Source: Aquihabitans sp. G128 (GTDB lineage Bacteria > Actinomycetota > Acidimicrobiia > Acidimicrobiales > Iamiaceae). Taken from it: a DNA stretch of 64,000 bases. Shown one piece after another: positions 45,288-53,319 of this stretch; the stretch's first letter is position 1, and each line of letters opens with the position of its first letter. Under the pieces are notes generated by a model that saw only the letters and a program-made list of their open reading frames with translations, had not been told where the DNA came from and ran no database searches. Both the position numbers and the translations under genes were made by a program. The stretch lies in the NCBI RefSeq assembly GCF_019048865.1, contig NZ_CP077604.1, positions 4,712,001 to 4,776,000 of the forward strand, given 5' to 3'.

Positions 45288-45339
45288 CGAACTTGTGGGC
45301 GGAGAGCGCCGAAAACGGCGGTGTGGGCCCACAAGTTCG
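45288..45339. repeat. Type B intergenic palindrome, direct copy
   Basis: Arms CGAACTTGTGGGC (45288-45300) and GCCCACAAGTTCG (45327-45339), with an inner hairpin CGCCG-AAAA-CGGCG (45307-45320). Right flank is a long G-run. Matches the element at 42936 in reverse complement. Confidence 0.82.
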
Positions 45340-45439
45340 GAGGGGGGGGGTGGGCGGTCCGGGACGGGCGTGGACGACCGCGGGGCTGGGGAAGCGGGCG
45401 TTCGCGGGGTGTTCGCGGGGGGTCCGTACGGTCGGCGGC

Positions 45440-46257
45440 ATGACCACGGAGAGCCCGGCGCGCCCGTCCACGACCTCGGCTCGGCGGGTGCGGCGGCGTC
45501 GGGTCGCGGCCGCCGTCCTGGCGGTGGTGCTGGCCGGCGGGCTCGCCGCGTGCGGGGCGTCGGGCGGTGACGGGGCGGTGGGGAGCGGTGCCGGCAGCGG
45601 GGGCTCGGGCGCGAGCACGACCGCGCCGAAGGGCGATCGCACCGGGGCGGTGGGCGGCAAGGGCGACGACGGTGGGGGCAAGGCGAAGCCCGACGCCGAC
45701 ACCCGGGTGACCACCACGACCATCGATCCCCGTGAGGTCGACACCGAGGTCGGCGGCAAGGGCGACACCGACCTGCCCCCTGCCATCGACGACGACGGGA
45801 CCGTGGTCGACGGCGGTGGTGCGGGCGGAGGCGGAGCCGCGCCCGACGGGGGCGGCGGTGGGGCGGGCGGCGACACCGGCGGCGACGGGGGCACGGGCGG
45901 CGGGGGCACCGGGAGGTACCCGAGCAAGGTCATCAACGGCATCCCGCTCGACATGTCCCAACCGTTCGACGTGGGGCGCGAGTGGGCCGTCGCCGCCAAC
46001 TACGGCGACTTCGCCACCGTCGACGCGCTCTCGTGCGCCAACGACAAGCGTGCGGTCGAGCAGGGCCAGCAGCACCAGGCCTCGCTCGCTGCGCTGCGCC
46101 AGCTGGTGGCGGTCCGCTGGCGGGCCCGGGACGCCACGTCGGGGTGGCTCGAAAGTACAGCTACCAGCAGGTGCAGGCCCAGATCCGCACCACCATCGAG
46201 ACGCCGATGATCCTCGAGGACGACGGCTGGAAGGTGTGCGTGTACCCCCAGTACTGA
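45440..46257 (+). CDS. Lipoprotein with Gly-rich linker and NTF2-like domain (apparent frameshift)
   Basis: About 271 residues after correction, ATG 45440. A basic start and hydrophobic helix end in a lipobox (GGLAAC near residue 37). Residues 40-165 are a Gly/Asp/Thr-rich linker. The C-terminal domain (YPSKVINGIPLDMSQPFDVGREWAVAANYGD...) looks like the NTF2/SnoaL-type domains of actinobacterial surface proteins. The frame breaks at CTCGAAAGTAC (46148-46158); restored, it ends TPMILEDDGWKVCVYPQY at 46257. Function unknown, probably extracytoplasmic. Confidence 0.75.
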
Positions 46258-46268
46258 ACAATGGGCCG

Positions 46269-46487
46269 GTGCGCGACGAATCGATCCGGGACGAGAGCAT
46301 CCGGCTGGGGCAGTTCCTGAAGCTGGCCGGGCTCATCGAGGTCGGTGGCGACGCCAAGGCCGTCCTGGGCGACGAGCTGGTGCAGGTCAACGGCGAGGTC
46401 GAGGTCCGCCGGGGCCGCCAGCTGCGCCACGGCGACGTCGTGTCCCTGGCCGGCGACGACGTGCGCGTGGTGTCCGAAGCGGGCTGA
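46269..46487 (+). CDS. Small S4-domain RNA-binding protein (YaaA/YbcJ-like)
   Basis: 72 residues from GTG 46269, 11 bases after the preceding stop. The whole protein is one S4 domain: IRLGQFLKLAGLIEVGGDAKAVLGDELVQVNGEVEVRRGRQLRHGD. Such single-domain proteins bind structured RNA, probably rRNA. Position suggests transcription with neighbours, with no functional link visible. Confidence 0.85.
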   Translation: MRDESIRDESIRLGQFLKLAGLIEVGGDAKAVLGDELVQVNGEVEVRRGRQLRHGDVVSLAGDDVRVVSEAG

Positions 46488-46513
46488 CCGGCTCGTGGGT
46501 AGGTCGGTCGGCC

Positions 46514-46828
46514 ATGGCCATCGACCTCGCGATCTGCCGCAAGTGCAAGGGCGCCAAGGGCTTCGCCGCGGCGGTCGAGAAGCGCCTGGCCGACCAGGGC
46601 GCCCTGGGCGAGGTCGAGGTCGAGCTGGTCAAGTGCCAGGACATCTGCAAGGGCGCGGTGGCCGGCCTCGAGGTGGACGGCCAGCAGGTCTGGTTCCGCC
46701 GCCTGCGCGGCGCGAAGGACGCCAAGGCCCTGGCCAAGCTGGCGGACCGCGACGGCGCCGGACCGGTCCCGGAGCGCCTCGTCGAGCACCGGGCCGCTCG
46801 CCGCGACGGCCGGCGCGCCAAGCGCTGA
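46514..46828 (+). CDS. Thioredoxin-like [2Fe-2S] ferredoxin domain protein
   Basis: 104 residues from ATG 46514, 14 bases after a GGGTAG element that may be the -10 of a leaderless promoter. Cysteines at 8, 11, 41 and 45 (CRKC ... CQDIC) fit the CxxC-x29-CxxxC pattern of thioredoxin-like ferredoxins. C-terminal 40 residues are basic and charged. The last 200 bases are overlapped on the opposite strand by the open frame of the GST gene. Redox role unknown. Confidence 0.75.
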   Translation: MAIDLAICRKCKGAKGFAAAVEKRLADQGALGEVEVELVKCQDICKGAVAGLEVDGQQVWFRRLRGAKDAKALAKLADRDGAGPVPERLVEHRAARRDGRRAKR

Positions 46829-47888
46829 CGGCGCCGCCCAACGGGTTGTGCTCGACCGGCACCCGCTCCGCCTCGGGAGGCGGGCCGGGCGGGGTGCCGT
46901 CGCCGAAGGGCCGACCGCCCAGCGCCTCGCGGCCGTGCGGCTCGAGCCAGTTCGCCAGGTCCGGGCCCGCCGGCACCACCTGGGTGGGGTTCACCGAGGT
47001 GTGGACCACGTAGTAGTGCTCCTTGATCTGGGCGAAGTCCGTGGTGTCGCCGAAGCCGGGGGTCTGGAACAGGTCCCGGGCGTAGGCCCACAGCACGTCC
47101 ATCTCGCTGAGCTTGGAGCGGTTGCACTTGAAGTGCCCGTGGTAGACGGCGTCGAAGCGGGCGAGCGTGGTGAAGAGGCGGACGTCGGCCTCGGTGATGG
47201 TGTCGCCCACCAGGAACCGCCGGTCGGCGAGGCGGTCGGTGAGCCAGTCGAGGCGGTCGAAGAGGCGGTGGTACGCCTTCTCGTAGGCGGCCTGGGAGCT
47301 GGCGAAGCCGGCGGCGTAGACCCCGTTGTTCACGTCCCGGTAGACGAGCTCCATCACCTCGTCCATCTCGTCGCGGAGCGGCTCGGGGTAGAGGTCCGGC
47401 GCGCCCTCACGGTGGAAGGCCGTCCACTCGCTCGACAGGTCGAGGGTGATCTGCGGGTAGTCGTTGGTGACCACCTGGCCGCTGGGCACGTCGACGACGG
47501 CCGGCACGGTGATGCCCTTCGGGTAGCCGGGGAAGCGCGCCTCGAAGGCATCCTTCAGGCGGGGGATCTGCAGCACGGGGTCGACGTGTCCCGGGTCGAG
47601 GTCGAACTGCCAGCTGCGCTCGTCGTGGGTGGGCCCGGCGACGGCCATGCCGAGCACGTCCTCGAGGCCGAGCAGGCGGCGCACGATGATCGCCCGGTTG
47701 GCCCACGGGCAGGCCCGGGCCACCACCAGCCGGTAGCGCCCCGGCTCCACCGGCCAGCCGTCGCGCCCGTCCGCGGTGATGCGGTCCTCGATGTAGTCGG
47801 CGTCGCGGACGAACTCGCCGCTGTCGTCGGCCAGCCCGTGCTGCTCGGACCCGGCGGTGGTCGTGCTCTCGGTGTTCTCGGCGGTCAC
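46629..47888 (-). CDS. Glutathione S-transferase, xi-type (glutathionyl-hydroquinone reductase-like)
   Basis: Frame from GTG 47888 to 46629 (419 residues), but family similarity ends around GREALGGRPFGDGTPPGPPP near 46890, so the last 80 residues, antisense to the ferredoxin gene, may be unnatural. The thioredoxin domain carries ARACPWANRAIIVRRLLGL, the CPWA motif with the catalytic cysteine of xi GSTs, and the C-terminal helical domain has DRLADRRFLVGDTITEADVRLFTTLARFDAVY. Actinobacterial members use mycothiol or reduce quinones. Divergent from soxR. Confidence 0.87.
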   Translation of the reverse strand: MTAENTESTTTAGSEQHGLADDSGEFVRDADYIEDRITADGRDGWPVEPGRYRLVVARACPWANRAIIVRRLLGLEDVLGMAVAGPTHDERSWQFDLDPGHVDPVLQIPRLKDAFEARFPGYPKGITVPAVVDVPSGQVVTNDYPQITLDLSSEWTAFHREGAPDLYPEPLRDEMDEVMELVYRDVNNGVYAAGFASSQAAYEKAYHRLFDRLDWLTDRLADRRFLVGDTITEADVRLFTTLARFDAVYHGHFKCNRSKLSEMDVLWAYARDLFQTPGFGDTTDFAQIKEHYYVVHTSVNPTQVVPAGPDLANWLEPHGREALGGRPFGDGTPPGPPPEAERVPVEHNPLGGAVSAWRAGRRGERPGARRGAPGPVRRRRGPPAWPGPWRPSRRAGGGTRPAGRPPRGRPPRPCRCPGT

Positions 47889-47996
47889 CCGGGGGAACGT
47901 ACCCAACCCGCAGGGGAACCGGGTGGGGATCTGGGCGCTCCAACGCCGGGTTCCCCGCCCGGTTCGCCGGTGTGGGGGTGTCGGTAGCGTGGGCCG

Positions 47997-48437
47997 ATGG
48001 AGCACGACCTGACGATCGGGGCGCTCAGCGAGCGGTCGGGGATCGCCCACTCGGCGCTGCGCTACTACGAGGACGAGGGCCTGCTCCACGCCGAGCGCAC
48101 CGCCGGCGGCCAGCGTCGCTACCACCGGGATGCGCTGCGCCGGGTGGCCTTCATCCGCACCGCGCAGCAGGTGGGGCTGTCGCTGGAGGAGATCCGTGAG
48201 GCCATGGCCTCGCTGCCCGACAACCGCACGCCGAACCAGCACGACTGGGACGAGCTGGCCTCGTCGTGGCGACCCCGGCTCGACGCCCAGATCGCCCTCC
48301 TGGAGCGGTTGCGGGACCGGCTCACCAGCTGCATCGGCTGCGGCTGCCTGTCGATGCGGGCCTGCCGCCTCCTCAACCCCCATGACGAGGCGGCCGCCCA
48401 CGGCCCCGGCCCCCGCTGGATCATCGAGGACGCCTGA
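47997..48437 (+). CDS. soxR: Redox-sensitive MerR-family activator SoxR
   Basis: 146 residues from ATG 47997. MerR winged helix at the N-terminus (LTIGALSERSGIAHSALRYYEDEGLL), a dimerisation helix, and C-terminal CIGCGCLSMRAC: the CxxCxCxxxxxC signature that binds the [2Fe-2S] cluster of SoxR. Oxidation by redox-active compounds would turn it on. In actinobacteria SoxR controls quinone reductases, monooxygenases and exporters; the divergent GST (109 bases away) and the nearby DJ-1 protein are plausible targets. No SoxS. Confidence 0.93.
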   Translation: MEHDLTIGALSERSGIAHSALRYYEDEGLLHAERTAGGQRRYHRDALRRVAFIRTAQQVGLSLEEIREAMASLPDNRTPNQHDWDELASSWRPRLDAQIALLERLRDRLTSCIGCGCLSMRACRLLNPHDEAAAHGPGPRWIIEDA

Positions 48438-48503
48438 CCGTCGACCCCGGCCGGCCGGCCGGCAGGCACCGGCGAGCCGGGGCGGTGGGTGCGGCCGGCG
48501 CGC

Positions 48504-49247
48504 TCACGCCTCGCCGGCCACCTCGAGGAAGCGGCGGGTGAAGAGGTAGGCGTCGCCGGGCCAGCGGGCCGAGACGTAGCGCCCGTCGACCACCACGAAG
48601 GCCGGGTCGTCGTCGGTTGCGGTGCCCCGCCTGGAGCCCAGCGGACCGCGCTCGAACGTGCCCCCGGGACCGAGGGCGGCGCGCACCTCGGCCTCCACGT
48701 AGGCCGGGTACGTGCGGTAGTAGCGGCCCAGCTTCCAGGCGGTCAGGTAGTAGGCCAGGCGCTCCTGCCAGCTCGTGAGGCAGGTGGTGCGCCGTCCGGC
48801 CAGCACGCTGGCCCCGGTGGCCGGGTCGACGGCGCGGGCCAGCACCAGCACGCCGTGGCAGATGGCGCCCACCGGGCGGTCGAGCGCCCAGAACGCCGCC
48901 ACCTGGCGCTGGAGCACCTCGCTGCCCAGGTACTGGCGCATGCCGGGGGCGTGGCCGCCGGGGAGGATCAGCCCGTCGTAGGCGGCGACGTCGAGGTCGG
49001 CCCAGCGCTCGGGCGCGCCGAAGGCGGGGTCGTCGAGCAGGTCGGCGTAGAACGCCTTGGGCTCCGGGTCGGCGCCGAGCTGGCCGAACAGCACGCCGGC
49101 GAGCAGCTTCGGGTCGCCGGCAGGCTTCGCCCCGGACTCGGTGGCGAACGTGACCCGGTGGCCGGCATCGGTCAGCAGCCGCCAGGGCACCGCCACCTCG
49201 GTCACGTCGAAGTCGTGGTCGGGCAACGGAACGAGCACGTGCACCAC
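48504..49247 (-). CDS. DJ-1/PfpI-family (type 1 GATase-like) protein
   Basis: 247 residues from ATG 49247. DJ-1/PfpI fold: YDGLILPGGHAPGMRQYL and the nucleophile elbow AICHGVLVLARA with the reactive cysteine near residue 125; long C-terminal part including TSWQERLAYYLTAWKLG. Such proteins act as deglycases, chaperones or unknown hydrolases in oxidative or carbonyl stress, consistent with the neighbouring soxR and GST. Convergent with soxR. Confidence 0.87.
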   Translation of the reverse strand: MVHVLVPLPDHDFDVTEVAVPWRLLTDAGHRVTFATESGAKPAGDPKLLAGVLFGQLGADPEPKAFYADLLDDPAFGAPERWADLDVAAYDGLILPGGHAPGMRQYLGSEVLQRQVAAFWALDRPVGAICHGVLVLARAVDPATGASVLAGRRTTCLTSWQERLAYYLTAWKLGRYYRTYPAYVEAEVRAALGPGGTFERGPLGSRRGTATDDDPAFVVVDGRYVSARWPGDAYLFTRRFLEVAGEA

Positions 49248-49363
49248 GGCATCGTGTCACCCGAACGCGCCCTTGCCGCTCCTTCGCGGCACGGATCGGG
49301 TCAACTGGACGTTTGAGGACGTGGCGACGAGCACCGCAGCCCGTCGCCCGGAAGGAGCCCCCC

Positions 49364-50197
49364 ATGTCCATCCACCGCACCACCTCGGGCCTGCTGCTCG
49401 CCGCCGCGCTGAGCGCCGGACTGCTCGCCGGCTGCTCCAGCGACGGCAGCGACGCCTCGCCCTCCACGACCGCTGCGCCCACGACCACGGTGGCCTCCAC
49501 CACCTCGGCCCCGGGGAGCACCACCGCTCCCGCCACCACCGCGGCCGACCTCCCGGCCTCGACCACCGCCACCACCGCCGCCCCCCAGCAGGCGTGCACC
49601 TCGGGCGCTCCGGCCATCCCGTCGGGCGCCGTGCAGAAGCCGATCGTCGACGTCGACGGCGACGGCAAGGCCGACGTCGGCTTCATCCACGACGCCGGCG
49701 GCACGGTCACCGTCGGCATCGTCACCGCCGCAGGGGGCGGCGCCACCGCGGCGTTCGACTCGGCCAGCCCCGTGACCCGCACGATGCTGGTGGCCAACGC
49801 CGACGAGCGGGGCCCGGCGGAGATCTTCCTGGACGACGGCCGCCTCGTGCAGCTCGACGCCTTCGTCGGCTGCAAGATCGTCCCCGTCACCAACCCCCAG
49901 GGCCAGCCCTACGAGTTCGGCCTCGGCTTCACCGACGTCGGCACCGGCGTCGGCTGCATCGACACGCCCGGCGGCCGCCGCCTCGCCGGCCTGGACATCG
50001 ACCAGAAGACCAGCACCGACACGACCGTCCACTGGACCAGCACCGTCGTGGAGCTCGACGGCGCCAAGGCGAAGAACGGCAAGACCACCAAGGGCACCTA
50101 CGCCCGCCCCGCCGACGACGCCAAGGTCCAGCTCCTCAGCTCCGTCACCTGCGGCACCCTCACGGCTGCCACCGACGGCATCACCCTTGAAGGCTGA
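49364..50197 (+). CDS. Lipoprotein with FG-GAP/VCBS-like repeat segment
   Basis: 277 residues from ATG 49364, SD GAAGGAG seven bases upstream. Lipobox LLAGC at residues 20-24, then a 50-residue Thr/Ala/Pro linker. The mature domain begins IVDVDGDGKADVGFIHD, the calcium-binding DxDxDG pattern of FG-GAP/VCBS modules, and contains four cysteines. Function unknown; probably displayed on the outer face of the membrane. The 257 bases after it hold only a small TTCGCC-GTA-GGCGAA hairpin. Confidence 0.8.
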   Translation: MSIHRTTSGLLLAAALSAGLLAGCSSDGSDASPSTTAAPTTTVASTTSAPGSTTAPATTAADLPASTTATTAAPQQACTSGAPAIPSGAVQKPIVDVDGDGKADVGFIHDAGGTVTVGIVTAAGGGATAAFDSASPVTRTMLVANADERGPAEIFLDDGRLVQLDAFVGCKIVPVTNPQGQPYEFGLGFTDVGTGVGCIDTPGGRRLAGLDIDQKTSTDTTVHWTSTVVELDGAKAKNGKTTKGTYARPADDAKVQLLSSVTCGTLTAATDGITLEG

Positions 50198-50454
50198 GGT
50201 TGATCGACGCAGCCCGAGCCGCTCCTGCGCGGTTCGTTCGCAGGCGGACACGCCCGATCCGACCCCGCGCGTCAGCGCCGAGGGGCGCGGTTCGCCGTAG
50301 GCGAAACGGGGCCCGAGCGGCCCGTGCGATGCGAAGCGAGCACAGGAGCGGAAGGACGGATCCGGACGCCGGCCCCGCCTGGCGAGGAACGAGCCTCCTG
50401 GGCCGGCACCCCCCGAGCCGCCAGGCGAGGCTGCAGCGCCGACGAACGACCCGG

Positions 50455-51402
50455 TCAGGCGCCCGACAGGCGCGCCACGACCGGCGCAAAGGCGTCGAGC
50501 GCGTCCAGGCTGAGGCCGATGCTGCTGATGCCATACCGCTCGCGGCGGGCGAGGAGGTCGTCGACGATCTGGTCGACGGAGCCGACGAGGGCGTGCGGGG
50601 TCTCCAGCGACTCCGGCACGCTCATCCCGAAGCCGGCGGCGACGGCATCGGCCACCGCGGCGCGGTCCTCGGTGACCAGCGCGAGGTGGATGCGGGTGTG
50701 CAGCTCGATGGCGGCGAAGCGGTCGCCTGCTGCGGCGCGGATCCAGCCGATCTTGCGCTCCGTGGCCTCGGCGGTGGCGTCGGGCCCGGCCGAGGCGTCG
50801 ATCACGCCGTTCGGCAGCGCCGGGTTGAGCCCGACGATGTCGGCGTGGCGGCCGGCGAGCTCGAGCACCTTGCGGCCGCCGCCGCCGATGAGCAGCGGCA
50901 GCGGGCGCTGGACCGGCTTGGGCGAGCCGGTGAGCCCGTCGATCCGGTAGTGCTCACCCTCGAAGTGGCACGGCCCGGCCGAGAGCAGGCCCCGCACCAC
51001 CTGGACGGCCTCCTCGAGGCGGGCGATGCGCACGCCCGGGCGGTCCATCGGGATGCCCGCCCGCTCGTAGTCGGTGGTCATCCAGCCGGCGCCGAGGCCG
51101 AGCTCGAAGCGGCCCTCGCTCAGGATGTCGAGCGTGGCGGCCTCCTTGGCCAGCACGGCGGGGTGGCGGTAGTCGTTGCTGAGCACGAGCACGCCCACCC
51201 GGAGCGTGGTGGTGGCGTCGGCCGCCGCCATGAGCGCGGCGACGGGCGCCAGCTGGTCGTCGAGGTGGTCCGAGACGGTGAGGCGGTGGTAGCCGAGGTC
51301 CTCGACCTTCCGGGCCAGCTCCCGCCACGACCGGGCGGTCACCTCGGGCGGCGACGAGCACTGGACGCCGAAGCGGAAGGGCGGGAGGGCAGAGGGAGGC
51401 AT
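50455..51402 (-). CDS. LLM-class F420-dependent oxidoreductase 2 (TIGR03621-like)
   Basis: 315 residues from ATG 51402. Luciferase-like barrel: PFRFGVQCSSP, HLTVSDHLDDQLAP-type loop, VLVLSNDYRHPAVLAKEAATLDILSEGRFELGLGAGW and PLLIGGGGRKVLELAGRHADIVGLN, which is the phosphate-binding region for F420. Belongs to the actinobacterial F420-using LLM group. Substrate unknown. Only about 35% similar to the LLM protein at 31554 by eye, so not a recent duplicate. Confidence 0.87.
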   Translation of the reverse strand: MPPSALPPFRFGVQCSSPPEVTARSWRELARKVEDLGYHRLTVSDHLDDQLAPVAALMAAADATTTLRVGVLVLSNDYRHPAVLAKEAATLDILSEGRFELGLGAGWMTTDYERAGIPMDRPGVRIARLEEAVQVVRGLLSAGPCHFEGEHYRIDGLTGSPKPVQRPLPLLIGGGGRKVLELAGRHADIVGLNPALPNGVIDASAGPDATAEATERKIGWIRAAAGDRFAAIELHTRIHLALVTEDRAAVADAVAAGFGMSVPESLETPHALVGSVDQIVDDLLARRERYGISSIGLSLDALDAFAPVVARLSGA

Positions 51403-51463
51403 GGTCTCGCAGGCGGTGGCGGGGAAGGGGCCGTCATCGGACCCGTCCGGGGCCGCCAGCGTT

Positions 51464-51850
51464 TCACCCCGGCCGTCGCGCCCCGCCACGGGTTGCGCAG
51501 GCGACGCAGGTGCGCGTGCCGGGGACAGCCCGCAGCCGCTCGAGGCCGATGGCCCGACCGCAGACCTCGCAACGCCCGAAGCCGGGCCGGGCCGAGGCGG
51601 CGATGGCGAGGTCGAGGTCCACGAGCTGGCGGCGCGCCTCGCGGGCGAGGGAGCTGACCTGGGCCCGTTCGTAGGCCGTGGTGCCGTCGGGGTCGTGCTC
51701 GTCGTCGGGCGGCTCCAGGTCGGCCGCGTCCACGAGCTGCTGGAACGCCAGGTCGAGCGAGGCCAGCTGGTCGGCGACCCGGGTGCGGGCGTCGAGGAGC
51801 TCGGCGTGCAGGGCCGAGCGCTCGGCAGCGGTCAGGTCGTCGGGGGCCAC
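51464..51850 (-). CDS. TraR/DksA-family zinc-finger protein
   Basis: 128 residues from GTG 51850. N-terminal coiled-coil helices (TAAERSALHAELLDARTRVADQLASLDLAFQQL, then REARRQLVDLDLAIAA) and a C4 zinc finger CEVCGRAIGLERLRAVPGTRTCVAC. DksA-like proteins enter the secondary channel of RNA polymerase and shift promoter choice. The acidic coiled-coil tip of classical DksA is not evident, so the exact effect is uncertain. Divergent from the cobalamin riboswitch transcript. Confidence 0.88.
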   Translation of the reverse strand: MAPDDLTAAERSALHAELLDARTRVADQLASLDLAFQQLVDAADLEPPDDEHDPDGTTAYERAQVSSLAREARRQLVDLDLAIAASARPGFGRCEVCGRAIGLERLRAVPGTRTCVACATRGGARRPG

Positions 51851-51900
51851 GGGCCCGCCCTACCCCATCGGCGCCCGATCGGGAGGTCGGCTCCGGGCAG

Positions 51901-52072
51901 GTGGTAGGTTCCCGGGCGCAGTCAAGGGAAGCCGGTGTGAGTCCGGTGCGGTCCTCGCCACTGTGACCAGGGAGCGAAGCTGATCTCCACCACGGGAACT
52001 CCCGGGCTCCGGCCCGGCCGGGAAGGTGCAGCGGAGCGTCGATCTGGGAGCCAGGAGACCTGCTGCGCACGA
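51901..52072 (+). ncRNA. Cobalamin riboswitch
   Basis: Conserved blocks are present in order: GGGAAGCCGGTGTGAGTCCGG (51926-51946), GCCACTGTGACC (51957-51968), and the B12 box AGCCAGGAGACCTGC (52049-52063), with pairing stems between. It precedes cbtB (start 52101) and the cbtA operon, so cobalamin would turn down cobalt-uptake genes. Confidence 0.96.
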
Positions 52073-52100
52073 ACCACGAGTTGATGGAGAACCCTCCGAG

Positions 52101-52304
52101 ATGGCTGCGATCACCACCCCCACCAGCGAGACCACGGTCGGCGAGCACGTCAACGTGCCCACCTGGTCCCTCCTCCTGCTGGCGTTGGCCCTGTTCGGGT
52201 CCTACGTCATGCTCCAGGAGAACGGGCTCATCATGAGCAACTGGATGGCCGTGCACGAGTTCTTCCACGACGCTCGCCACGCCCTCGGCTTCCCCTGCCA
52301 CTGA
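52101..52304 (+). CDS. cbtB: Cobalt transporter subunit CbtB
   Basis: 67 residues from ATG 52101, GGAGAA about nine bases upstream. One membrane helix (WSLLLLALALFGSYVML) and the C-terminal histidine motif HEFFHDARHALGFPCH, typical of CbtB, which probably binds cobalt and feeds CbtA. Directly under the cobalamin riboswitch, with cbtA 20 bases downstream. Confidence 0.93.
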   Translation: MAAITTPTSETTVGEHVNVPTWSLLLLALALFGSYVMLQENGLIMSNWMAVHEFFHDARHALGFPCH

Positions 52305-52323
52305 TCGCATCGGGACCGACAAC

Positions 52324-53299
52324 ATGACCCTCACCATGAAGGGGTTCGTTCTGCGCGGGCTGGCTGCCGGTGCAGCTGGTGGCGCGGCCTGGGCCCTGTT
52401 CCTCCGCTTCGTCACCGAGACCCAGATCGGCTTCGCCCTCGAAGTTCGAGGACGCCACCGGCATCGGCGCCCCGCCCGGGGAGGCGGCGATGTACAGCCG
52501 CAGCACCCAGCACTGGGGCGGCATGGCCGGCGCCCTGCTCTACGGCATCGTCCTCGGCGTGGTCATCGCGGTGATCATCGCCGCCCTGCACCACCGCATC
52601 GCCTCGCGCAACGAGTTCGGCCGAGCGGCCCGCGTGTGCACGGCGGCCTTCGTGGCGCTCGTGGCCATCCCGATGGCGAAGTACCCGCCGAACCCGCCCA
52701 CCGTCGGCAACCCCGACACCGTGAACTCGCGCACGTCGGCCTTCCTGCTCCTGATGGGCGCGTCGATCGTGCTCGTGTTCGTGGCCTTCTTCGCCTGGCA
52801 GTGGTTCAGCGAGCGCGGCATCGACGGTGCCAAGCGCTTCGGCGCGGTGGGCGGCGGGCTCGCCGTGCTGGTGGCGGCGTTCTTCGCCATCTGGCCGCCG
52901 AACCCCGACGCCGTCAACCCGCCCGACAGCGACGCCGCCCCCGCCCTCGTGGTCGCCGACGGCGCGCCGAAGGCGGTGCTCGACCAGATGCTGGCCACGG
53001 CCCGCACGAACGACGACGGCTACCTCCGGGACCCCGGGTCGCCGGACGAGGCCCTCGACCTGAGCAAGATCCAGGACGGTTCGGCCCTCAAGGGCACGCC
53101 GGTGGCGGTCAGCACCTCGAAGCTGGTCGACCACGGCTACACCACCGCCGTGTGGCACTTCCGCATGCTGGCCATCGCCGGCTACGCGCTGATGTTCGCG
53201 GTGTTCGCCACCACGTTCGGCCTCCTGGCCGACCGCAAGGCGCCCGCCGAGGCCCGCGCCACCGTCGGCAACGGCGCCGCCGGCACCGCCGGCGCCTGA
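52324..53299 (+). CDS. cbtA: Cobalt transporter CbtA (apparent frameshift)
   Basis: 324 residues after correction, ATG 52324. CbtA-type membrane protein with six or so helices: GFVLRGLAAGAAGGAAWALF, then after the break EFEDATGIG, WGGMAGALLYGIVLGVV, and the conserved VAIPMAKYPPNPPTVGNPDTVNSRT loop. The frame changes at CTCGAAGTTC (52438-52447); CTCGAGTTC restores LEFEDATG. Believed to import cobalt with CbtB. Sits in the riboswitch operon. Confidence 0.9.
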
Positions 53300-53319
53300 G
53301 GTTCGGGGCCGAGGCCCGC

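Noticed and set aside
50198-50454. tRNA or small RNA in the gap after the lipoprotein
   Set aside because: Only a short TTCGCC/GGCGAA hairpin is visible; no T-loop GGTTCAAATCC-type block or acceptor pairing.
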